Below are positions 5,134 to 11,136 of a stretch of DNA of 11,136 bases, one piece after another. The position numbers and the translations under genes were made by a program. Numbering within the stretch: the first letter of the stretch is position 1; each line of letters starts with the position of its first letter. Origin of the DNA: Candidatus Zhuqueibacterota bacterium (GTDB lineage Bacteria; KSB1; UBA2214); NCBI GenBank assembly GCA_022706175.1, contig JAKJDB010000040.1, positions 1-11,136 of the forward strand, read 5' to 3'. A model generated the notes under the pieces. It did not search any database and was not told the origin of the DNA. It saw nothing but the letters and a program-made list of their open reading frames with translations.

Positions 5134-8100
5134 TCGTCAAACTCGATGGCTTCGGCGGTCGTTGGCGATGCGGCGGTTTCCATCTGGCTGTCGCTGTCGT
5201 CGTTCGAGTTTTCAGCGCTGCCGCCATGCCATTGGCTTACGGACTCTAGGAATTCAAAAAACTGATCGGCGTCCAATCGCTCCTTCAGCTCCTGCCGGAC
5301 GATCTGTTCCGAAATGTCGTAATCCAACTCGCCCTGAGGATTGATCAGGGGATGCGCCTCCTCCATCTCTAACAGTTCATCGATGGGCTGCTCGAGACGA
5401 GGCTCCAGCGACAGGATCGACGGTTCAGAGTCAGGGGTGATTTCGTATAAAACCGTCGCATCGGTCACCTCCTGAGCCGGAAGCAACGCTTCGTCCTGCT
5501 CCAGCGTCATACCGCCGCCGGATTGCAGCAGCTCGGCAAAGTCCAATTCATCGCTGCCTGCTTTTTCATACAGACGATGATCGGGCGGCAGCCCCAGATC
5601 AGCCGCCTGGCTTCTCTCTTCTGCATCCGGTTCCAGAGCGACGGCGGCGGCTGAAATCTCCTGCAACGCAACGGGTTCGTCCTCCTCCAGGCCGGGCGCA
5701 AGAATCTCAGCCGTCGCGGCCTCCTCCTCTGACTGGGCATAATCGGGCAGGGCCAGGGCCATCTCCTCGGCCTCTGTGGCTGCAGCGCCCTCCGGCTGGC
5801 TGCCTGCGCGTTTGTCGAAAAGATCCTCCAGCGCCTGATGGAACAGCTCCGCGGCTTGAATGGTCAGGATATCCCGCCCTTGATAAGTATAATTCTCCTC
5901 GCGCCGCTGAGGAAGGACGGGCGCCGGCACAGCGGCCAGTTCGTCGGCCGGCTCGGTTCTGGGAGGTTCTGCAACAGGTTTCATTGGCCGTCGTTTGGTT
6001 GCAGGCCGGGCCGTGGAGGAAACCGGCTCATCGATCGCCGGCTCCTGGACGTCGGACAAGCCGCCGCGCTGTATGATCACGCGGCCGTCCAGCGTCAGCA
6101 GCGGCGTGCCCGGCGGCTTGATCCGGCGCCGCCGGCCGCCGCGATTGATGAACGCCTCGCGCAGTTCACGCGTGTTCAGATGCGCGCGCACCAGCTCTTC
6201 ATAGATTTTCGAGCTGCTGATCTGGAGAAACCCGTAGCGTTCACTGAACAACTCTTCACTAATCTTTTTGGCGCCGTATTCCGGAAACCGGCTGATGATG
6301 TCGTAAATCTTCGTCTTCTCTTCAATGCTGAGATGCTTGGCCTCCAGCGCATCCGACTCTCCGAGCAGCTCATAGCTGTCGACGCCGGTCAATTCAAACT
6401 TGTCCCGGTATTTGTTATAATACGCATAGGTGGACAACCCCACCAGATCACACGCCTCTTTGATGGTTTTGCCCTGCTCGATCAGGCTGAACACTCTTTT
6501 CGCCCGATCCAGCTCGATCTTTTCCGCCGTGGTCTTTTCCTTGATCGCCACCAGGGTGATGTCGTCATTTTGCGCGCTGCCTTCGGTGAAAGAAAGGATC
6601 TCCTCATGCAACCGGTTGACAAACACATTCGGCGGCAAAGTGCCGTGTTGGCGAATGACGTCGAGAAAACGTTCTTCGCCAAACAGAGCGCGTTTACGGT
6701 TCATGGCCTCGGTGATGCCGTCGGTATAGATGAGCAGGATATCATCCTCAGCCAGCGAGATGGTGTCGGAGGTAATGGTGTTGCGGAAAAGATTTTTATC
6801 CGGCAGCGAGATGCCGATGGGAAATCCGTGGGGATTCAGGTAAAAAGTTTTATTCTTGCTGGCCCGGTAGAGGATCATGGGGTTGTGGCCGGCGCTGGCA
6901 TAATTGAGTTTGCGCCGTTTGGAATCGATGATGACGTAGAACAGGGTGACGAACATGCCCTTCTTCATATCGTTGACCACGAAATCGTTGACGCGCGACA
7001 GCACCTCTGCGGCGTCTTTGACGCCGCGCGCTTCGGTGCGCAGCGCCGTCCGGATCATGGTCATGACCAGAGAGCCGGGCACACCTTTGCCGGACACGTC
7101 GGCTACCACAATTCCCAGCGTGTCCTTGTCCACCTCGACAAAGTCGTAATAGTCGCCGCCCACCTCCTTGGCCGCCGCATAGTAGGAGGAGATCTCGTAG
7201 CCCTCGATCTCGGGGAAATCCGAAGGCAACAGCGTCTGCTGGATCTCCTGCGCCACCTGCATCTCTTTCTGCAGGCGTTCCTGTTCCGCCAGGTTGACCT
7301 GAGACTCGCGCAGCTTCATGGTGATGTCGCTGAAAGCCTGGGCGATTTCGCCGATCTCGGTCGAGGCGTCGATGTCCATCTCCTGGGCCGCGCCCGGTTG
7401 GCCCAGAGCCTTGACCCATTCGGAAAGCCGGCGGAAAGGATTCATGACGATATAGATGAGCAGAAACAGACCCACCGCGCCCAGCACCCAGACAAAGCCG
7501 AGCATGTTCAGGTCTTTCAGCCGGGCCTGCCGAATCTCCTCGCTGATCACCCGATAGTTCATCACGAAATGGACCTGGCACAGCCGCCGACCCTTGTCGT
7601 CCTGCACGATCTGATGGATATCGACCACGCGATCCGATGGCGGGACGGAATAGCTGTAAATGTCCGAGGCCTCCTGCTTCGCATCCGTCGGCCGTTCATA
7701 CACCTGCAACCGCCTGCTGGGATCGGTGGAAGCGATGATGTTGTTGCTGCGGTCCACCACCAGCGCGTGGTGAAGAAAGCCGCGATACTCCGCCGGCAGT
7801 TTATTGACCGTACGGCCCAGACTCTCGACGATGTTGAACATCTGCGAGGCGTCATCGCGGTTCAGCAACTCCCGCAGGTCCTCGCTCAGTTCGGGCTGCT
7901 GCAGCGTCAACAGCACATCGGAGGCCAGGCCAGAACACGCAGCCTTGGCGCGGCCGAGGTAATCCTGCATCACCTGATCATCACGGCGGAAAAAATTGAG
8001 AAAATAGATGGCGGTCAAAACCAGAGAGAACGCCAGCATGGAAACCAGCCAGTAGCGCACCTTGAGGGTCATCGGAATGGCCGGCACAGCGATCTTGGGA

Positions 8101-8531
8101 TGCCGCGCCACATCGCGATGTTTGATCATCCAGAGCTCGTTGCCCTCTTCGGTCTTGCGATAATCGATCTGATCGAGCAGGCGGCGCATGATGAAAATGC
8201 CCAATCCGCCTTTTTTGCCGATCTCGACATAACGCTTCAGATCCGGATCGCTGACCTGGCGCGGATCAAAATATTTCCCCTGGTCGATTAAAACGATAGT
8301 CAGGCTGTTGGCCTTGACGATGGCGCGGATGGTGATCTGGCCCGGCCAGTCTCGGTAGGCGTGTTTGATGATGTTGGTGGCGGCTTCATCGATGGAGAGC
8401 TTGAAGGCGTTGATCACCCGCTCGGAGAAACCATGGCGGCGGCCGACCTTGGTGACAAAATCGCGCAATTCCCCCAGATACTCGATTTTAGCAGGAACTT
8501 TGAGCTGTTCTTTTTGGACGTTGCGAAACAA
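4845..8531 (-). CDS. Membrane HATPase-HAMP-SpoIIE PP2C phosphatase with tandem HTH and acidic linker (frameshifted near its end)
   Basis: The uninterrupted frame is 1228 codons, but coding character stops at residue 1133. Domains: an RsbW-like HATPase (1-140; N box DEAATNIIKHAY at 48-59, DQGKYFDP at 83-90, GGLG at 108-111); a membrane helix (about 157-181); an extracytoplasmic sensor region (about 182-342, no family recognised); a second helix (343-364); HAMP and a signalling helix (365-436); and a SpoIIE-type PP2C domain (about 437-666) with metal-binding motifs GGDYYD (458-463), VADVSGKG (476-483), TDGITEA (603-609) and NDDITL (655-660). Next come two HTH-like segments (about 671-712 and 735-794) that resemble transposase N-termini, then an acidic Ala/Pro/Glu linker (801-1133). 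It probably phosphorylates and dephosphorylates STAS proteins such as the neighbour. Start: TTG at 8531, the only usable start after an in-frame TAA, with AAGGGAA 9 nt upstream. Residues 1134-1228 look like an out-of-frame readthrough of the TPR tail. Confidence 0.9.
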   Translation of the reverse strand: MFRNVQKEQLKVPAKIEYLGELRDFVTKVGRRHGFSERVINAFKLSIDEAATNIIKHAYRDWPGQITIRAIVKANSLTIVLIDQGKYFDPRQVSDPDLKRYVEIGKKGGLGIFIMRRLLDQIDYRKTEEGNELWMIKHRDVARHPKIAVPAIPMTLKVRYWLVSMLAFSLVLTAIYFLNFFRRDDQVMQDYLGRAKAACSGLASDVLLTLQQPELSEDLRELLNRDDASQMFNIVESLGRTVNKLPAEYRGFLHHALVVDRSNNIIASTDPSRRLQVYERPTDAKQEASDIYSYSVPPSDRVVDIHQIVQDDKGRRLCQVHFVMNYRVISEEIRQARLKDLNMLGFVWVLGAVGLFLLIYIVMNPFRRLSEWVKALGQPGAAQEMDIDASTEIGEIAQAFSDITMKLRESQVNLAEQERLQKEMQVAQEIQQTLLPSDFPEIEGYEISSYYAAAKEVGGDYYDFVEVDKDTLGIVVADVSGKGVPGSLVMTMIRTALRTEARGVKDAAEVLSRVNDFVVNDMKKGMFVTLFYVIIDSKRRKLNYASAGHNPMILYRASKNKTFYLNPHGFPIGISLPDKNLFRNTITSDTISLAEDDILLIYTDGITEAMNRKRALFGEERFLDVIRQHGTLPPNVFVNRLHEEILSFTEGSAQNDDITLVAIKEKTTAEKIELDRAKRVFSLIEQGKTIKEACDLVGLSTYAYYNKYRDKFELTGVDSYELLGESDALEAKHLSIEEKTKIYDIISRFPEYGAKKISEELFSERYGFLQISSSKIYEELVRAHLNTRELREAFINRGGRRRRIKPPGTPLLTLDGRVIIQRGGLSDVQEPAIDEPVSSTARPATKRRPMKPVAEPPRTEPADELAAVPAPVLPQRREENYTYQGRDILTIQAAELFHQALEDLFDKRAGSQPEGAAATEAEEMALALPDYAQSEEEAATAEILAPGLEEDEPVALQEISAAAVALEPDAEERSQAADLGLPPDHRLYEKAGSDELDFAELLQSGGGMTLEQDEALLPAQEVTDATVLYEITPDSEPSILSLEPRLEQPIDELLEMEEAHPLINPQGELDYDISEQIVRQELKERLDADQFFEFLESVSQWHGGSAENSNDDSDSQMETAASPTTAEAIEFDDCWRCCKSNGSRIRRPKCWPRIRKNQSPKDRTAWRRAIRACSMRWAPMKRKIIQSRSVCLKSICVLTLRITKRACCWETPIFAVVNCARPPGFTRR
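5131..5136 (-). other. Frame change joining phosphatase and TPR tail
   Basis: On the minus strand the phosphatase frame reads GAG TTT GAC GAT TGC, while the TPR frame reads TTG CTG GCG, sharing the T at 5133 (a -1 relationship). The shifted join gives EFDDLLALLQKQ, which matches the amphipathic acidic motifs repeated in the linker; the unshifted reading gives DDCWRCCKSNG. No X-XXY-YYZ slippery heptamer is present, so a one-base deletion (genuine or a sequencing error) is likelier than programmed shifting. Confidence 0.75.
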
Positions 8532-8540
8532 CGAAACGGT

Positions 8541-8547
8541 TTCCCTT
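8541..8547 (-). promoter_or_regulatory. Ribosome binding site of the phosphatase gene (TTG start)
   Basis: AAGGGAA on the minus strand, 9 nt before TTG at 8531, in the 21-nt gap after the barrel gene. It is the only Shine-Dalgarno-like element here and supports the rare TTG start. Confidence 0.55.
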
Positions 8548-8552
8548 TATGT

Positions 8553-10508
8553 CTATCGGCCTGCAGACCCGCTGATCTTTTTCAATTTGTCGTTCGCCGA
8601 ATCAATCGCCCGCAGGATGTTGCGGTTTAACGGCTGCAGTTTTCGCGCCTCCTCCAGATGACGCAGCGCCTCCTGATAGTTGCCGGCAATGGCCGCCTGG
8701 ACGCCCCGGTTGTAGATCGCCTTGACGTTTTCGGGCATATCCAGATCTTTGGCATTGGCGCGGGCAAAGGCGTCGTCGTATTTCTTGCGCAATGCCACGT
8801 TGCCCGGCTCGCTGTTGGAAAGCTCGCGGTACAGGTCCGCCGCCTTGGCCCAGTTTTTATTGTTCTCATATTCCATCGCCTGGCGCAGCATACTGTCGCG
8901 CGACAGCCCGGCGCTGATCTGGTCGATTTGCCCGATAATATACGACTTGTATCGTTCATTGTCACGCGATAATCGCCGGGCCTCGTTGAGCATGGTGATC
9001 GCCTCGTTGGGCCGTCCGGCCGACTGCAGCGTTTTCGCCCGTTCCAGCAGACTGGCGATCTTGGTCGCCAGCGCTTTTTCCGCATCGCCTCTTAATTTTT
9101 TGAACTGATCGCTGTTGGGTGCATACTCGAGCGCCTTGTCGATCTCGATCAGGGCGTCATGGTATTCTTCAGCGGTGAAATAGGCCAGATACCGCTTGTA
9201 ATGATCATCCGCGGCTTTGGCGTTGCGGCGGATCTGCGCCTCTTCCTCCTGCAAGCGACGAAGCGCCTCCTCTTCCTTGGTGCGCTTTTCCTCCAGCGCC
9301 TTGCTGATACGCCCATACAGTTCGCGGGTGACTTCGAGATCCGGATCGCTGCCGGTGCGGTCGTATTTAATCAAAATACGGTTGATGGCCACATAGGCCT
9401 GCTCCAAATCGTTCTTGGCCAGCAGCTTTTCCCCTTCCGCCATGCCGGAGGAGATGGCGTTTCTGCGTTCGTTCTCCAGCCGCTGGATTTCTATTTTTTC
9501 CAGCCGCTGAAGCTCCTGCTGCTGATGCTCTTCCATCCGCTGTTGCCGGTTTTTGCCGACGTTGAGAACCAGCGAGAGGCGATGGCTGGTGCCCAACAAC
9601 GCATCGTTTCCGTTCCAGTAGGAATAATCGAACTGCATGCCGGCGAGTTTGGCGCCGACGCCGTAAGTGAGATGATCGTTGTACAAGCCCATGCGCGCAG
9701 AGACCGTCTCGTGATAACGATATTCAAGTCCCACATGCAAGGTGGCCGGGGTCTTTTCGTTCTTGTCGATCTCGGCGGCCACCAGCAGATGGTTGAGCGC
9801 GGAGAGGTCGATCCTTTTACTCAACCCAGCGCGCAGATTGCGCGGGGTCGTTTCGCGCGTTTCGATTGCGCGGATGGTGCGCTGCAGCAGATTCTGCACC
9901 GTCACGCCCACAGTGAAATTGCTCAAATACGGGCCGGGCAGCTCCGGCGTGAACACCAGTCCGCCGTCCGCGCCGTAGGAGGATTCGGCAAAGTTCGGCG
10001 GCCCGGCGGTGGGATCGTCGTTATAGCCGACCAGGTTGGCACGCTCCACTTTGAAAGTGGCGCCGAGCGACAACCAGGGGTGCGCGTTGAAACCATAGCC
10101 GAACAGAAACAGGGTCCGACCGTAACTGGTGGTGCCCACGACGGCGGGATCAAAATCGCGCAGCTTGATGTCGCCGGTGGTGATGTTGAGCAGTCCGACG
10201 GAAAAAGTGCCGGCGAACAGCGTGGGGTGGGTATAGGCCAGATAGTTGTACGAGGTGCCGGCCGCCAGATTGGTATAATACACCCCCAGGCCCATATTGG
10301 GCACCCGCTGCAAAGCGCCGGGATTCCAATACAGGGCAAAGGGATCGTCCGCCACAGAGACATAGGCGCCGCCCAGCGCCATCGCCCGGGCGCCCACCGG
10401 ATAATCAAAAATATCCGTAGCGCCGCCCCAGGCGTTGGCCTGATAGGTGTATTGCGCCGCCAACGCCGGAATCAACGTCATCCAGATCAGTAGCGCGGAT
10501 TTTACCAT
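8553..10508 (-). CDS. PorV/PorQ-family outer-membrane barrel fused to coiled coil and TPR-like repeats
   Basis: 651 residues. A signal peptide (1 to about 18, MVKSALLIWMTLIPALAAQ) is followed by a beta-barrel region (about 20-320) that opens with the family's glycine-rich signature (GARAMALGGAYV at 39-50, then ADDPFALYWNPGAL at 53-66). PorV-type proteins sit in the outer membrane, and in type IX systems they shuttle cargo. After the barrel come a Glu/Arg/Gln-rich coiled coil (about 321-430) and TPR-like helical repeats to the end (about 431-651), probably periplasmic. This fusion is longer than a plain PorV (usually near 350-400 residues). Start: ATG at 10508, immediately before the signal peptide; GTG at 10520 is possible, while reading back to 10670 would invade the upstream gene. 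It lies 50 nt after a CTD-bearing secreted protein gene and 21 nt before the phosphatase gene, so co-transcription is likely. Confidence 0.88.
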   Translation of the reverse strand: MVKSALLIWMTLIPALAAQYTYQANAWGGATDIFDYPVGARAMALGGAYVSVADDPFALYWNPGALQRVPNMGLGVYYTNLAAGTSYNYLAYTHPTLFAGTFSVGLLNITTGDIKLRDFDPAVVGTTSYGRTLFLFGYGFNAHPWLSLGATFKVERANLVGYNDDPTAGPPNFAESSYGADGGLVFTPELPGPYLSNFTVGVTVQNLLQRTIRAIETRETTPRNLRAGLSKRIDLSALNHLLVAAEIDKNEKTPATLHVGLEYRYHETVSARMGLYNDHLTYGVGAKLAGMQFDYSYWNGNDALLGTSHRLSLVLNVGKNRQQRMEEHQQQELQRLEKIEIQRLENERRNAISSGMAEGEKLLAKNDLEQAYVAINRILIKYDRTGSDPDLEVTRELYGRISKALEEKRTKEEEALRRLQEEEAQIRRNAKAADDHYKRYLAYFTAEEYHDALIEIDKALEYAPNSDQFKKLRGDAEKALATKIASLLERAKTLQSAGRPNEAITMLNEARRLSRDNERYKSYIIGQIDQISAGLSRDSMLRQAMEYENNKNWAKAADLYRELSNSEPGNVALRKKYDDAFARANAKDLDMPENVKAIYNRGVQAAIAGNYQEALRHLEEARKLQPLNRNILRAIDSANDKLKKISGSAGR

Positions 10509-10558
10509 TCGACTTGCCACCCGGTACTCTTGCCTTACAAAGGTTCTCAAACTTTTCG

Positions 10559-11136
10559 TTAACGAATGACCGCTATCTTGCTGATGGCCACTTGACCGCC
10601 GTCCACCGAAAGATATGCGAGATACACACCGCTCATCACACGCTGGCCGAGTCCATTGCGGCCGTCCCAATAAATATCGCCGTCATGCAACCCGGCAGAG
10701 GTCTCCGCCGGGTGCTCCGCTTTTTTAAAATCCCAACTGAAGACCAGGTCTCCCGTCAGGGTGAAGATTTTCAACTCGAGGTCGCTGGACTGCTGCAGAT
10801 AATACACAAACCGCGTCTCCGGCCGGGCGGAGGTGCCGAACGGATTGGGATAATTGCAAAAGGAGGCCTCCAGCTTTTGATCGATCAAGACGACCGCGCC
10901 GGAGCTGTAAGCGAGCACGCTGATCCGTTTTTCCGTCGAATCGGCCAACAGCAACCGGTATCGCGAAAGCGCGTCGCGGGCGATGACCGCGCTCGCCGAA
11001 TCGATCGTCAACTGAAAGTCCTCATTGACCGGCTCATCGAGCACATCCACCAGCAGCGCGACACGGAATTCATCGCTGTCGCGAATGGTGTCCGCGTGCA
11101 AGACGGTGAAATCCAGCAGCACTTCCGACTTGGCCG
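10559..11136 (-). CDS. C-terminal end of a secreted protein with a type IX/FlgD-like C-terminal domain (N-terminus off window)
   Basis: The frame is open at the window edge; 191 residues are visible, so the GTG at 11122 is internal rather than the start. The first ~85 residues are a beta-rich segment (VLLDFTVLHADTIRDSDEF...) that I cannot assign. The last ~100 residues form a C-terminal domain with the hallmark NYPNPF, a beta-sandwich core (FVYYLQQSSDLELKIFTLTG) and the GQRVMSGVYLAYL stretch, ending KIAVIR. Such domains act as type IX secretion sorting signals in Bacteroidota, and related FlgD-like Ig domains occur across FCB phyla. The PorV-like barrel encoded next is consistent with surface export. 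The protein's main function lies outside the window. Confidence 0.85.
   Translation of the reverse strand, partial: AKSEVLLDFTVLHADTIRDSDEFRVALLVDVLDEPVNEDFQLTIDSASAVIARDALSRYRLLLADSTEKRISVLAYSSGAVVLIDQKLEASFCNYPNPFGTSARPETRFVYYLQQSSDLELKIFTLTGDLVFSWDFKKAEHPAETSAGLHDGDIYWDGRNGLGQRVMSGVYLAYLSVDGGQVAISKIAVIR

Noticed and set aside
5131..5136. Programmed -1 ribosomal frameshift between the phosphatase and TPR frames
   Set aside because: The junction C-GAT-TGC is not a slippery heptamer, and I saw no strong downstream stimulatory hairpin; an indel is simpler.
6150..6520. Insertion-sequence remnant suggested by the transposase-like HTH segments
   Set aside because: The segments are in frame with intact upstream domains, lack inverted repeats or a DDE domain, and part of the block recurs in the neighbouring STAS protein, so they look like a resident domain.
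5838..8291. An 817-codon plus-strand open frame opposite the phosphatase gene
   Set aside because: It is antisense to a gene with intact HATPase and PP2C motifs, its translation is rich in His/Arg/Gln with no recognisable domain, and GC-rich codon bias explains the long open frame.
9159..10493. A 444-codon plus-strand open frame opposite the barrel gene
   Set aside because: The minus strand has a signal peptide, the PorV signature and TPR-like repeats; the plus frame is its shadow.
1..11136. CRISPR arrays, integrase/attachment sites or tandem DNA repeats
   Set aside because: I saw no regularly spaced direct repeats, integrase gene or duplicated tRNA end near the two tRNA genes.

Overview
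The window holds the edge-to-edge minus-strand part of a bacterial chromosome; every gene I can support is on the minus strand, so transcription runs from position 11136 toward 1. The organism looks like a Gram-negative member of the FCB assemblage (Calditrichota/KSB1-like rather than a well-known genus). This rests on a PorV/PorQ-type outer-membrane barrel gene beside a secreted protein ending in a YPNPF-type C-terminal domain, together with the codon style (moderately GC-rich, non-ATG starts). The phylum is an inference and nothing here fixes it.

In transcription order: (1) 11136-10559, the C-terminal end of a large secreted or surface protein with a type IX-like/FlgD-like C-terminal domain. 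(2) 10508-8553, a PorV-like outer-membrane barrel fused to a coiled coil and TPR-like repeats. (3) 8531-4666, a very large membrane signalling protein: HATPase (anti-sigma/RsbW-like), membrane-flanked sensor region, HAMP, SpoIIE-type PP2C phosphatase, tandem helix-turn-helix segment, acidic linker, and a TPR tail that is reached only after a -1 frame change at about 5133. (4) 4569-3904, a STAS-domain anti-sigma-factor antagonist with a C-terminal extension, with its own near-consensus promoter and a strong terminator. (5) 3819-2842 obgE and 2829-1741 dprA, closely spaced. (6) Two adjacent tRNA-Ser genes (UGA, then GCU) with a clear sigma70-type promoter, a hairpin terminator, then gltX, whose C-terminus runs off the window.

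The centre of interest is the pair made of the phosphatase and the STAS protein, which together form a partner-switching module. One polypeptide carries both a kinase-like HATPase and the opposing PP2C phosphatase, and the neighbouring gene supplies the probable STAS substrate. A 53-residue block aligns without gaps between the phosphatase (residues 742-794) and the C-terminus of the STAS protein (165-217), with 14 identities including a shared PE-x-G and S-x-x-YG pattern. I read this as a shared HTH-like or docking domain linking enzyme and substrate. The housekeeping genes downstream (obgE, dprA, tRNA-Ser, gltX) are ordinary in function.
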